From positions 1 through 16,551 of the forward strand of contig CALJZR010000056.1 of the NCBI GenBank assembly GCA_937983635.1: a stretch of DNA of 16,551 bases, read 5' to 3'. The position numbers and the translations under genes were made by a program. Shown here piece by piece: positions 1 through 6,602 of this stretch. The stretch is from an uncultured bacterium. Lineage in GTDB: Bacteria; Patescibacteriota; Patescibacteriia; Patescibacteriales; UBA12465. The notes beneath the pieces were generated by a model. That model saw nothing but the letters and a program-made list of their open reading frames with translations. It was not told the origin of the DNA and searched no databases. The first letter of the stretch is position 1. Every line of letters begins with the position of its first letter.

Positions 1-1
1 A

Positions 2-400
2 TTCCAAACTCCGTTTTGGTCAAAACGTACCGGTACCTGGATTGATGATGGCGGCTATTTATCCGATCGGGTAAATTTTAAAGCGGTTAATAAAACCTAC
101 TTTAAAACCCAGTTCGAATCAACGGCTAAAAAAATTATCTTCCCTAAGTTGCAGCTGGAGCCAAAGCTGGTGCTTGCTTATCTCTATGATGGCGGCAGCC
201 AAAACAGCATGTATGAAGGTGGCACCGGAATAGCCATTTCCTTTGTTAAAGGTGAACGTTATTTCGAAGTTGGCAGTATTCAGTACCGCGCCCGTTTCGG
301 TGTTGAAATGAAAAACCGTTTGGATTTAGGTGAGCTTAATGTGGATGTTATTAATCTCGGTCGCTTGCTTTTACCCAAGAAAAAAAGCGCAATTAATTAG
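2..400 (+). CDS. 3' end of an unrecognised protein, start outside window
   Basis: The frame starting at base 2 is open from the left edge to TAG at 398-400, giving the last 132 residues of a longer protein. An internal TTG at 149 could be taken for a start, but the frame upstream of it is uninterrupted and reads as normal protein (for example WIDDGGYLSDRVNF), so the gene is better treated as 5'-truncated by the window. The tail is rich in aromatic and beta-prone residues (YFEVGSIQYRARFGVEM) and ends in a basic KKKSAIN. I see no signal, membrane segment or recognisable motif in the visible part and do not assign a function. It is followed by a strong terminator, so it ends its transcription unit. 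Confidence 0.75.
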   Translation, partial: FQTPFWSKRTGTWIDDGGYLSDRVNFKAVNKTYFKTQFESTAKKIIFPKLQLEPKLVLAYLYDGGSQNSMYEGGTGIAISFVKGERYFEVGSIQYRARFGVEMKNRLDLGELNVDVINLGRLLLPKKKSAIN

Positions 401-417
401 CGCTAAACACGTTCTTT

Positions 418-455
418 AAAAAGTCTGCTTTTTTCTAAAAGCAGACTTTTTAATT
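418..455 (+). terminator. intrinsic terminator, 15-bp stem
   Basis: A perfect 15-bp inverted repeat (AAAAAGTCTGCTTTT at 418-432 and its complement at 437-451) closes a TTCT loop. It has an A-run before it and a T-run after it, so it could also terminate from the opposite direction. It lies 18 bp after the stop of the upstream CDS. Confidence 0.9.
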
Positions 456-492
456 TGTCAACTATTTTCTAATGCGGGAGAGCTTGTGTTTA

Positions 493-521
493 TTGGCATT
501 GTTTTTATTATATGCTATAAT
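493..521 (+). promoter_or_regulatory. promoter of the HU gene
   Basis: TTGGCA (493-498), a 17-bp spacer, and an extended -10 TGC-TATAAT (513-521). The predicted start is near 528, which would leave a leader of about 175 nt before the HU start codon. The extended form TATGCTATAAT recurs in variant form at 3175, 10403 and 12928. Confidence 0.8.
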
Positions 522-644
522 ATCCTTATAAACAGGGAACAATAATTTTAGGCTTCAATTTTACCTAGTAAATATAAGCTTGAAATCAATTTATCTTCTT
601 GTTTATAAGTATTTATTTTTTTTAAATATTTTTAATCGGCTCAC

Positions 645-686
645 TTGTTACGCCGACAAGCCTCTGCGCTTGCCGCTTCGTAATAA
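645..686 (+). promoter_or_regulatory. stem-loop in the HU mRNA leader
   Basis: TTGTTACG (645-652) pairs with CGTAATAA (679-686), with one G-U. Nested inside is CAAGC (657-661) paired with GCTTG (668-672) over a 6-nt loop. The patch is GC-rich within an otherwise very AT-rich leader and ends 18 nt before the HU ATG. Possible roles are mRNA stability or control of translation. The pairing is visible, the role is inferred. Confidence 0.5.
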
Positions 687-704
687 AGGCCCCATGCAAA
701 GCGT

Positions 705-986
705 ATGTCAAAAATGACTAAGGCGCAGTTTGTCGCCACCATGTCTGAAACGACCGGCTTAAGCAAGAAGGATGTTAACGCTTTCTTCGAAGCTATGACC
801 GCCCTTGTTTACAAGGAAGTTAAGAAAAGCGGTGAATGTTTAGTTCCTGGTTTCGGTAAATTGGTGAAAGCCAAGAGAAAAGCTCGTGAAGGCCGTAATC
901 CTGCGACTGGCGAAACCATCAAGATCCCGGCTAAGACCGTGGTTAAGTTCCGCTTAGCCAAGGCTGTCAAGGACGCCGTGTTATAA
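705..986 (+). CDS. hup: HU-family nucleoid DNA-binding protein
   Basis: This 93-residue protein is the normal length for HU/IHF, which bends and compacts DNA as a dimer in the nucleoid. Visible family signatures are the N-terminal helical part (TKAQFVATMSETTGLSKKDV), the PGFGKL turn around residue 48, and the DNA-contacting arm with R.GRNPATGE followed by IKIPAKTVVKFRLAKAVKDAVL. The start at ATG 705 fits the family length. There is no good Shine-Dalgarno sequence, only AAGG about 15 nt upstream. A near-consensus promoter, a structured leader and a terminator make it a single-gene unit. HU versus IHF subunit cannot be decided from sequence alone; HU is the default for a lone gene. Confidence 0.95.
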   Translation: MSKMTKAQFVATMSETTGLSKKDVNAFFEAMTALVYKEVKKSGECLVPGFGKLVKAKRKAREGRNPATGETIKIPAKTVVKFRLAKAVKDAVL

Positions 987-1014
987 TCGGTAAATTGTTT
1001 CTCTCTCTATAGTG

Positions 1015-1046
1015 AAAAAGCACCTACGGAATCAGGTGCTTTTTTC
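1015..1046 (+). terminator. intrinsic terminator of the HU gene
   Basis: AAAAAGCACCT (1015-1025) and AGGTGCTTTTT (1034-1044) form an 11-bp stem with an 8-nt loop, followed by Ts. It lies 29 bp after the HU stop. Confidence 0.9.
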
Positions 1047-1060
1047 TATGTCAGCGATAG

Positions 1061-1147
1061 GTATAAAATAGGTATAATTTAAGTATAATTATACCTATCT
1101 TGACAATATGTATAAAATAGGTATAATTTAAGTATAATTATACCTAT
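1061..1147 (+). repeat. two identical 38-bp operator repeats made of 11-bp units
   Basis: Bases 1061-1098 and 1110-1147 are identical. Each copy contains three units beginning GTATAA at an exact 11-bp period (1061, 1072, 1083; and 1110, 1121, 1132). Each ends in a palindrome, ATAGGTATAATT then 7 nt then AATTATACCTAT. The -10 of a consensus promoter lies inside the second copy and the ATG of the Fic gene starts 9 bp after it. This is the layout of a cooperative repressor site, and the C-terminal winged helix of the downstream protein is the obvious candidate ligand (inference). An iteron origin is less likely because no initiator gene is nearby. Confidence 0.8.
1100..1127 (+). promoter_or_regulatory. 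consensus promoter of the first Fic gene
   Basis: TTGACA (1100-1105), a 16-bp spacer, and TATAAT (1122-1127). The -35 sits between the two 38-bp repeats and the -10 is within the second, so a protein bound there would block RNA polymerase. The expected start near 1134 leaves a leader of only about 23 nt without a Shine-Dalgarno sequence. Confidence 0.85.
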
Positions 1148-1156
1148 TTTATTTAT

Positions 1157-2503
1157 ATGTATTATCAATTAAAAAAGCCAGATTTATCTAATATTGAAGA
1201 AAAAAATCTTTCAAAAACCATTTTTGACAATGAGTTGAATAAAGAAGAAATATTTAAATTTATCAAAAAAACTTTTGAACCTGAATATCTTTATTGGGAT
1301 AGCGTTCAATATAAAGAGCCTGTGCCGGAGTGTCTCAGTAGAGTTGAATTATGGAAATTAATTAAAATTATCAGAGAGGCACAAAGTTTAAAGTCAATCA
1401 TTGTTGATAAGGATGGAAAAAATTTTAGTTGGTTGAAATTACCTTATTTTGAAAAATTTTTTCACGAATTGGATATGAATACTGGCGGCGAGCTTTTTGT
1501 ACGACGGGTTGATATAGACAAGCAGCATAAGCAAAAAATGATTTCTAGGGGTATAATGGAGGAGGCAATTGCTTCTTCTCAGCTTGAAGGCGCAGCTACT
1601 AGCCGGCAGGTAGCCAAGCAGATGCTGCGTGCTGGCCGTAAGCCAAGAAATGTATCAGAGCAAATGATTGTTAATAACTATCGGTCAATGAAAGCGATTG
1701 AAGACCAGTATAAAGAACAAGAAATGAGTCTCAGTCTTTTGTTGGAGATGCATCAGCTTATCACTGCCGACACTAAAGATGAAGATGGTAGGATGCCGCA
1801 TTTACGTGAGTTGAAAGATAATGTCTTTGTGAGTGATAAAGCTAGCGGGGTAATTTACCATCAAGGTCCAGATATGGAATTTGTAGCCAAAGAGCTGGAA
1901 AAATTTTTCGCTTTTGCCAATGATGAATTAGAGGATGGCGATTTTGTCCATCCCGTCGTGAAGGCGATTATGTTGCATTTTTGGTTGGGCTACTTACACC
2001 CCTTTACTGATGGTAACGGTCGTTTGGCACGTTTGCTTTTCTATTGGTATCTCTTGAAGAAGGGCTATTGGGCTTTTATTTATTTGCCAATTTCTAAAAT
2101 TATCAAAAAGTCCCCCAATCAGTATAAGATGGCTTACGTTTATAGCGAGCAAGATGATAACGATCTCACTTATTTCCTCGATTATAATCTTAGGAAAATT
2201 CGTTTAGCGATGCGCGATTTAGCTGATTATTTGGAAAAAGAAATGAAGGGTAATGTTAATATGAAGAAGGCTGCTGAACTTAAATACGGTCTCAATGATA
2301 GGCAAATTTATCTTTTGCAGTATCTTAATGGTGACCCGGAAGAAAAAACTACGCAGAGAATGCACATGAATATCTATCAAGTAACAAAAATGACCGCCGT
2401 TAAAGATTTGAAGGCATTGGTGGATAAGGGGTTTTTAAGGCGAGTTAAGCAGGGGCGGTCAATTTTATATTATGGTACCGATAAGATAAAGGAGCTCTTC
2501 TAA
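1157..2503 (+). CDS. Fic-domain protein with N-terminal inhibitory motif and C-terminal winged helix
   Basis: This 448-residue Fic enzyme probably transfers AMP or another nucleotide moiety to a hydroxyl side chain of a target protein in the cytoplasm. The active-site loop HPFTDGNGRLAR is complete (H281 catalytic, D285 metal-binding, then the GNGR anion hole). An inhibitory motif of the (S/T)xxxE(G/N) type, SSQLEG with E144, lies N-terminal to the Fic core, which makes this a class II, self-inhibited Fic. The last 75 residues form a winged-helix-like domain (LNDRQIYLLQYLNG...VKDLKALVDKGFLRRV...RSILYYG). No separate antitoxin gene is adjacent. The promoter is embedded in two 38-bp repeats, so negative autoregulation through the winged helix is likely (inference). 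The gene is AT-rich with AAA/ATT/TTT-heavy codon use, unlike the HU gene beside it, which suggests transfer. The target is not predictable. Confidence 0.93.
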   Translation: MYYQLKKPDLSNIEEKNLSKTIFDNELNKEEIFKFIKKTFEPEYLYWDSVQYKEPVPECLSRVELWKLIKIIREAQSLKSIIVDKDGKNFSWLKLPYFEKFFHELDMNTGGELFVRRVDIDKQHKQKMISRGIMEEAIASSQLEGAATSRQVAKQMLRAGRKPRNVSEQMIVNNYRSMKAIEDQYKEQEMSLSLLLEMHQLITADTKDEDGRMPHLRELKDNVFVSDKASGVIYHQGPDMEFVAKELEKFFAFANDELEDGDFVHPVVKAIMLHFWLGYLHPFTDGNGRLARLLFYWYLLKKGYWAFIYLPISKIIKKSPNQYKMAYVYSEQDDNDLTYFLDYNLRKIRLAMRDLADYLEKEMKGNVNMKKAAELKYGLNDRQIYLLQYLNGDPEEKTTQRMHMNIYQVTKMTAVKDLKALVDKGFLRRVKQGRSILYYGTDKIKELF

Positions 2504-2534
2504 TAATTTTAATTTTTTAATATTCTTTAATAAG

Positions 2535-2570
2535 CAAATGACCACCGGAGGAGGGTGGTCATTTGTTTGC
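2535..2570. terminator. terminator between convergent genes
   Basis: CAAATGACCACC (2535-2546) pairs perfectly with GGTGGTCATTTG (2554-2565) over a 7-nt loop. The T-tract is interrupted on the plus side. On the minus strand the stem is followed by TTATTAAAG, also weak. It lies between the Fic gene and the convergent HTH gene and probably serves the Fic side, possibly both. Confidence 0.7.
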
Positions 2571-2593
2571 TTGTCTGTCCTTAGTCGGAGGCT

Positions 2594-2875
2594 TTAGACC
2601 TCTGTCTTGGACCTTATGGTCGTAGGTCGAGGCCAGTATTGGCCCAGGCCGAAATCCATGAGTTTGTTTTTCAGCTTGGTGTTGCGGTGGAGATAGGAGA
2701 TCAGGGAAGCTAGTTCAATTTGGTAGCGGTTGTTGATTACTTTAAACTTAAGGCCGCTGTCTGCCTTAAGGGCCCGGCGAATGGTCTTATCTTTAACACC
2801 CCCAAGCTTAGCCGCTTCGGAAACGGAGAGCCAAATTGGGTTTTTGATATTTAAGGATTTAAGATTGTCGAGCAT
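2594..2875 (-). CDS. small HTH DNA-binding protein, probable autorepressor
   Basis: This 93-residue protein has an N-terminal helix-turn-helix of the excisionase/MerR-like kind (LSVSEAAKLGGVKDKTIRRAL, about residues 16-36). A wing-like stretch (FKVINNRYQIELASLISYL) follows, then a basic linker and a C-terminal WPRP segment. It is transcribed toward the first Fic gene. Ten bases before its ATG lies the first of two identical palindromes, TTTAAGTCTA-N8-TAGACTTAAA, so it most likely represses itself. A third, slightly degraded copy with the same 8-nt spacing lies before the anti-sigma gene at 5123-5144, so it may control that gene too. Codon use is GC-richer than the Fic genes and resembles the host genes. 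Small HTH proteins of this size can also be antitoxins or excisionases, but no partner toxin or integrase is adjacent. Confidence 0.75.
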   Translation of the reverse strand: MLDNLKSLNIKNPIWLSVSEAAKLGGVKDKTIRRALKADSGLKFKVINNRYQIELASLISYLHRNTKLKNKLMDFGLGQYWPRPTTIRSKTEV

Positions 2876-2884
2876 TTATTTGCT

Positions 2885-2976
2885 ATTTAAGTCTAGAAAA
2901 ATATAGACTTAAATAATAAATTACTTTAATAAAAGCTTCTTTTATATTTTAAGTCTATCATATAATAGACTTAAAA
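2885..2976. promoter_or_regulatory. two palindromic operators upstream of the HTH gene
   Basis: ATTTAAGTCTA (2885-2895), 8 nt, TAGACTTAAAT (2904-2914). Then TTTTAAGTCTA (2947-2957), 8 nt, TAGACTTAAAA (2966-2976). The two sites share the 10-bp arms and the 8-nt spacer exactly and start 62 bp apart, close to six helical turns, so looping or cooperative binding is possible. They sit directly in front of the minus-strand HTH gene. A promoter for that gene must lie here, but I cannot choose one convincingly. The remainder of the gap to the sigma gene (2977-3157) shows no gene. Confidence 0.8.
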
Positions 2977-3157
2977 CTAGATTAACAGCTTGATAGTAGC
3001 AATAAAAAATATAATTGTCAAGGTCTAGGGCTGGACGAAATTTAGAGGTCATTGTGACGATTTAAGACTTACCTCGTCTTGATATTAGAGTTTAAATGAA
3101 GATAAGCGGGTGAGTCGGCGTATTAGAAAAAGAGGGGGAAATTAAGACTTTCTTAAC

Positions 3158-3185
3158 TTGCTTTTTTAAGCCCCTATGCTAGAAT
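3158..3185 (+). promoter_or_regulatory. promoter of the ECF sigma gene
   Basis: TTGCTT (3158-3163), a 16-bp spacer, and an extended -10 TGC-TAGAAT (3177-3185), part of the recurring motif TATGCTAGAAT. The predicted start is near 3192, leaving about 54 nt of leader before ATG 3246. It looks like a housekeeping-sigma promoter rather than an ECF-type autoregulated one. Confidence 0.65.
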
Positions 3186-3245
3186 AATAAGGTAAAATTT
3201 TGCTTTTATCGGAGAGGGCTTGGTCCCTTATTTTTGATTATTATC

Positions 3246-3833
3246 ATGACCGCTAATCTGGTTAAAAAATTTAAAGAGAAGCAATTATTGCAACAGCTCA
3301 AGAGCCACGACAAAGAAGCTTTTATCAAGGTCTACGACGAGTATGTCCAAGATATCTATCGCTTCGTGTATTTTAAAGTTGGTAAAGAAGAGGAGTCACA
3401 AGACTTAACCTCGATGATTTTTTTAAAGGCTTGGAACTATATCCAGGCCAACTCTTTAAGCGACAGCAAAACCCTGCGGGCTTTAATCTATAAGATTGCT
3501 CGAACTTCTATTATTGATCACTACCGGGAAAGCAGTAGCAAGTTGGAGGTTTCTTTGGATGATGAAGATCATCCAATTGAAATAATTGACGACCAGCAAG
3601 ATTTAGCTCAAGATTTGGATAAGGCGGCTGACCTGGCCTTAATTCGCAAGCAACTACCTTTATTAAAAGAAGAGTATCGTGAAGTTATTGTCTTGCGCTT
3701 CGTTAATGATTTAAGCCTGGAAGAAATCGCCGCCGTCACTGGTAAGAGTCGAGGTAATATCCGGGTTATTTTACACCGGGCCTTAGCCGCTTTAAAGGAG
3801 ATGGTGGAGGAAGAAGCGAAAGGGAAGAAGTAA
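3246..3833 (+). CDS. ECF-type RNA polymerase sigma factor
   Basis: This 195-residue protein directs RNA polymerase to a dedicated promoter set. Region 2 is visible at about residues 20-75 (DKEAFIKVYDEYVQDIYRF ... EEESQDLTSMIFLKAW). Region 4 is at about 135-185 (LKEEYREVIVLRFVNDLSLEEIAAVTGKS followed by RGNIRVILHRALAALK). An acidic linker (LDDEDHPIEIIDDQQD) joins them, as in ECF sigmas, and region 3 is absent. I start at ATG 3246. A TTG at 3234 adds only MIII and has no better ribosome site; GGAGAGG at 3211-3217 is too far from either. The expected partner is the membrane protein at 5238-6029, but a Fic gene now stands between them and a terminator follows this gene directly. Confidence 0.9.
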   Translation: MTANLVKKFKEKQLLQQLKSHDKEAFIKVYDEYVQDIYRFVYFKVGKEEESQDLTSMIFLKAWNYIQANSLSDSKTLRALIYKIARTSIIDHYRESSSKLEVSLDDEDHPIEIIDDQQDLAQDLDKAADLALIRKQLPLLKEEYREVIVLRFVNDLSLEEIAAVTGKSRGNIRVILHRALAALKEMVEEEAKGKK

Positions 3834-3854
3834 ATATTAAGTATTTTAGATATA

Positions 3855-3886
3855 AAATAAGCACCCCTAGGGGTGCTTATTTGTTA
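3855..3886. terminator. terminator, first copy of a duplicated element
   Basis: AAATAAGCACCCC (3855-3867) and GGGGTGCTTATTT (3870-3882) are a perfect inverted repeat, with A-runs and T-runs on opposite sides. The block from about 3849 to 3894 is repeated almost exactly at about 4960-5007, on the other side of the second Fic gene. Confidence 0.85.
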
Positions 3887-3934
3887 ATAATTATTAGAAT
3901 TGACCGGAGAAATTGAAGAAAGCAGAAGGCTAGC

Positions 3935-3988
3935 TTGACTAATGTCTTAATATGGTATATGCTTAATTTATATATAAACCATATTAAG
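3935..3988 (+). promoter_or_regulatory. promoter and inverted-repeat operator of the second Fic gene
   Basis: CTTAATATGGT (3946-3956) and ACCATATTAAG (3978-3988) are exact 11-bp inverted arms 21 nt apart, with the second arm ending 4 bp before the ATG. TTGACT (3935-3940) followed 17 bp later by TATGCT (3958-3963) is the best promoter; its -10 lies between the arms. The start would be near 3970, with a leader of about 23 nt and no Shine-Dalgarno sequence. The arms have no sequence relation to the operators of the first Fic gene. Confidence 0.65.
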
Positions 3989-3992
3989 TAAT

Positions 3993-4931
3993 ATGAGCTA
4001 TTTAGACAAGATAATAAAAAATAGAATAGATGAAAAGTTAAAGAGACTAAATAAATTTAGGCCTCTGCCCGTTAGTGTTGTTAAAAAATTAAAAGAACAA
4101 TTTGAGGTAGAATTAACCTATAATTCTAATGCTATTGAAGGAAACAGTTTAACCCTGAAAGAAACATATCTGGTTATTAATGAAGGAATTACCATCAAAG
4201 GAAAACCATTAAAAGATCATCTTGAAGCTAAAAATCATCAAGAAGCTCTAGATTATTTATATGATTTACTAGAAAAAGATAAGCATAATACTTTTTCGGA
4301 AAATTTAATAAGATCGCTTAATCAAATAGTGCAGCAAAATATTGATAAAGAATGGGCGGGAAAATATCGTAATAGTGGTGTTATTATTGGTGGGTCTGAG
4401 CACAAGCCACCCGAGGCTATAGAGGTCCCTAGTCTGATGAGAAGCTTAGTAAAATGGTATTCAACTAATAAGAGCCAACATCCAGTTGAACTTGCTGGTA
4501 TTATTCATCATAAGTTAGTAAATATTCATCCGTTTTTTGATGGCAATGGTCGCACCGCCAGGCTGGTAATGAATATTATTCTCATGCAATTTGGCTTTCC
4601 TTTGGTAATTATCTTAAAAAGTGATCGTCAGCGTTATTATGCCGCTTTAGCCTCGGCGGATAAAGGAAATTATTCGCTGTTTGTTAATTTTATTGCCAGG
4701 GCGGTTGAAAGAACTTTAGATATCTATCTTAAAGTTTTAACGCCTAAAGAAGAATATAAGGAAAAATATATTAGCTTAGCTGAGCTTGCTAAAATTACTA
4801 AATTTAGTAGCAAATATTTAAACCTATTAGCCCGTAATGGTAAATTAGAAGCTCATAAAGAAGGGCGAAATTGGTTGACCACTAAAGACGCCTTAAATAA
4901 TTATTTAGAGGGCAGGGAGAGAAAGCGATAG
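3993..4931 (+). CDS. Fic-domain protein with C-terminal helix-turn-helix
   Basis: This 312-residue class II Fic enzyme is a likely protein AMPylase. The inhibitory helix motif SNAIEGN is at residues 45-51 (E49), in the typical TYNSNAIEGNSLTLKET context. The flap region is around KYRNSGVIIGGSEHKPP. The catalytic loop HPFFDGNGRTAR is at 179-190 with H179 and D183 intact. The C-terminal 55 residues (ISLAELAKITKFSSKYLNLLARNGKLEAHKEGRNWLTT) look like a MerR/excisionase-type helix-turn-helix. Together with the inverted repeat overlapping its promoter, this suggests autoregulation (inference). The gene is very AT-rich, unlike the sigma and anti-sigma genes on either side, and is bracketed by near-identical terminators. 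This supports insertion into a sigma/anti-sigma operon. It shares little beyond the Fic core with the gene at 1157-2503, so it is not a recent duplicate. Confidence 0.93.
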   Translation: MSYLDKIIKNRIDEKLKRLNKFRPLPVSVVKKLKEQFEVELTYNSNAIEGNSLTLKETYLVINEGITIKGKPLKDHLEAKNHQEALDYLYDLLEKDKHNTFSENLIRSLNQIVQQNIDKEWAGKYRNSGVIIGGSEHKPPEAIEVPSLMRSLVKWYSTNKSQHPVELAGIIHHKLVNIHPFFDGNGRTARLVMNIILMQFGFPLVIILKSDRQRYYAALASADKGNYSLFVNFIARAVERTLDIYLKVLTPKEEYKEKYISLAELAKITKFSSKYLNLLARNGKLEAHKEGRNWLTTKDALNNYLEGRERKR

Positions 4932-4967
4932 CTGGGGAAGAGATAAAAGGGATGAGGTGGATATAAA

Positions 4968-4997
4968 AATAAGCATCCCTAGGGGTGCTTATTTGTT
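4968..4997. terminator. terminator, second copy of a duplicated element
   Basis: AAATAAGCATCCC (4968-4980) pairs with GGGGTGCTTATTT (4983-4995), the same hairpin as at 3855 with one C-to-T change that leaves a G-U pair. The following TTGTTGATAAT matches TTGTTAATAAT after the first copy. It terminates the second Fic gene. The gap from here to the next start (4998-5237) holds only the operator noted at 5123 and no gene. Confidence 0.85.
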
Positions 4998-5122
4998 GAT
5001 AATCATTTCGGGATTAGATAGTCTTGATATTATATTTTAGCATTTATTTTTTAGCTGTTAAACTAAAAAGGGTATAAATTAACCAGTAATTATTAGCCTA
5101 TAAATAAGTTAAAATTCAACAT

Positions 5123-5144
5123 AAGTCCAGGAAATGTTAGACTT
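5123..5144. promoter_or_regulatory. third copy of the HTH operator, before the anti-sigma gene
   Basis: AAGTCCA, 8 nt, TAGACTT: one mismatch in the left arm compared with the two sites at 2885 and 2947, and the same 8-nt spacer. The right half continues as TAGACTTAA. It lies 94 bp upstream of the likely anti-sigma start. I see no certain promoter nearby. Confidence 0.55.
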
Positions 5145-5237
5145 AACTCTAAAAAATCAAATAAAGTGCAGTAAAGACGGGCTCTTTATAGTTTAAGTAC
5201 TGTAACAATCTTGAGCTTTCTCCGTATATTATGGCGT

Positions 5238-6029
5238 ATGACTGACCATAATTTTATCAAACAATTAAAAGGACTGAAAACAATGAACCCGGAAGCTGCT
5301 TGGTTAAAGAGCAACCGGGAGATTTTGTTATCCCAAATCGCCAACTCTGGCGCTAAGGAATTGTCTAACTGGCGACGCTTGCTCATTGACGTGCGTAGCT
5401 TCACCCAGACCGTTTCTCAGCCGGCCTTGGCCCTGGGCTCGCTCCTTGTGCTTTTCATCGGCGCCAGCGTCTTCGGACACTTAGCCTTTAATCGGACTAA
5501 GCCGAACGAATCCTTATATATCGCTCGCATCATTTCCGAGAAAGCCAAATTGAATACGGTTTTTGATTCTCAAGAAAGAGAAAAGTTAGAAGCGCAGTTT
5601 GCCGCTAATCATGCCGAAGCTATCACCGAAATTTTAGCCGAGACTGTTATTGATGAATCCAATCAGGACCAGGTGGCAATGTTAAATGAAAAGTTTAACC
5701 AAGAAGTTGATACCATGCGTGCCAAGATTGCGGCCACTAAGCCTGCTCCGTCCGTGGCCGAAGCCGTAGTCGCTCCGACCCCCGAAGCTGAAGAAGATTT
5801 GGTGGTTGCCGGTAATGGTAAAAAAGAAGATGGTTTACAGCTAGAAATTAAAAATGATAGTACTGAGACCGCGGTTGCCGCCACCAACACTCCCGAAGCC
5901 AAGGTTGAAGCTACTCCTGCGAGTAAAGCTCCGGAAGAAATTTTAGAAGAAGCTAAAACTTTGTTTGATAATAAAGAATACGATAGCGCTTTGGATAAGC
6001 TAAAAGAAGTGAAGGAGCTGATTAAATAA
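5238..6029 (+). CDS. membrane anti-sigma-like protein with DUF5667-like region
   Basis: This 263-residue single-pass protein probably holds the ECF sigma factor at the membrane. The cytoplasmic N-terminus (MTDHNFIKQLKGLKTMNPEA then WLKSNREILLSQI) is the form often seen next to Patescibacteria ECF sigmas. One membrane segment follows at about residues 62-84 (LALGSLLVLFIGASVFG). Next is a DUF5667-like stretch (NESLYIARIISEKAKLN ... DSQEREKLEAQFAANH), then a Pro/Ala/Glu-rich extracytoplasmic linker. The C-terminus is a helical, TPR-like EEILEEAKTLFDNKEYDSAL. I start at ATG 5238; a TTG at 5211 would add nine residues ahead of this conserved start, and ATG 5283 would remove it. A weak 7-bp hairpin overlaps the stop codon (6017-6034). 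The sigma gene is 1.4 kb upstream, separated by a Fic gene. The anti-sigma role is inferred from position and architecture. Confidence 0.8.
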   Translation: MTDHNFIKQLKGLKTMNPEAAWLKSNREILLSQIANSGAKELSNWRRLLIDVRSFTQTVSQPALALGSLLVLFIGASVFGHLAFNRTKPNESLYIARIISEKAKLNTVFDSQEREKLEAQFAANHAEAITEILAETVIDESNQDQVAMLNEKFNQEVDTMRAKIAATKPAPSVAEAVVAPTPEAEEDLVVAGNGKKEDGLQLEIKNDSTETAVAATNTPEAKVEATPASKAPEEILEEAKTLFDNKEYDSALDKLKEVKELIK

Positions 6030-6066
6030 TCAGCCCTTTAGTCCGGTCGCCCGTATTTATTAGTTT

Positions 6067-6516
6067 GTCTCTGCAGTCGATGCCTTTTTAGAAGATCAGA
6101 TTCCTGCATTCTTCCGATCTGGATTGCACTCGGAGATAAATTAATAAATCCTGGCGAACTCCGACGGCCGTGGATTTATCTACTACCGCCGGAATAGCCC
6201 GGATAGCGGACCTAGTCAAGGTCGAATCCCGATAAGGGAAGGTTACGCTCATTATAAATTAGAATGTTCTCCGGATAGATTTCCTTTGTTTCTGTGCTGA
6301 CGGTGCTTCCAAGTTTTTTCTTGGGAGGGGCTAAGCCTGCAGACGGACGAAAGGGAAAATTCCCGTAGATTGATTAAGCTTTTCTCCAGCCTCGGCTAAG
6401 ACGCTTTGCCGGCTGGCAGTTCTTAATCGTTTTGTCAGTCCCTAAAAAGCTTGCTTCAACCGATGTGTTGGTGGAGCGGGATTCCGATCAATCTATAAAA
6501 TATTTTCCCCAGAGAC
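6067..6516. ncRNA. candidate large structured RNA in an ORF-free region
   Basis: The 637-bp gap 6030-6666 has no credible ORF but many complementary segments. The longest-range is GTCTCTG (6067-6073) with CAGAGAC (6510-6516). A nested set follows: TAGATTGAT (6366-6374) with ATCAATCTA (6487-6495); inside it AAGCTTTT (6376-6383) with AAAAGCTT (6446-6453); inside that CCAGCC (6386-6391) with GGCTGG (6411-6416). Local hairpins include ATAAATCC/GGATTTAT (6144-6179), GACCT-agtca-AGGTC (6209-6223), TCCC-gataa-GGGA (6227-6239) and CTTCCAAG-T6-CTTGGGAG (6306-6327). I could not match it to RNase P RNA, tmRNA, SRP RNA or a group I/II intron. It may be a separate RNA or the leader of the S-layer-like gene. 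Strand and boundaries are uncertain; the plus strand is favoured only because both neighbours are on plus. Confidence 0.55.
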
Positions 6517-6602
6517 TCGAAGCGGCGGCGCTCTCCTCAAATAAAAACGGAGCGGTACTCGCCAGAGCAGGGCAGAAGAATAAGTCTAGAGAATCGAACC
6601 TC

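Noticed and set aside
1061..1147. CRISPR array or iteron replication origin
   Set aside because: There are only two repeat units with an 11-nt gap, and no cas or initiator gene. The promoter embedded in the repeats fits an operator better.
3076..5032. 12-bp match GTCTTGATATTA at 3076 and 5021
   Set aside because: Short, AT-rich and without a shared context; it may be chance in an AT-rich intergenic sequence.
5186..5404. 72-codon minus-strand ORF opposite the anti-sigma start
   Set aside because: It overlaps the conserved N-terminus of the anti-sigma-like protein and has no family features.
6180..6245. tRNA-like GGTCGAATCCC segment within the structured region
   Set aside because: It resembles a T-arm, but no acceptor stem, D-arm or anticodon arm of correct length and spacing can be built around it; the bases pair better as two separate short hairpins.
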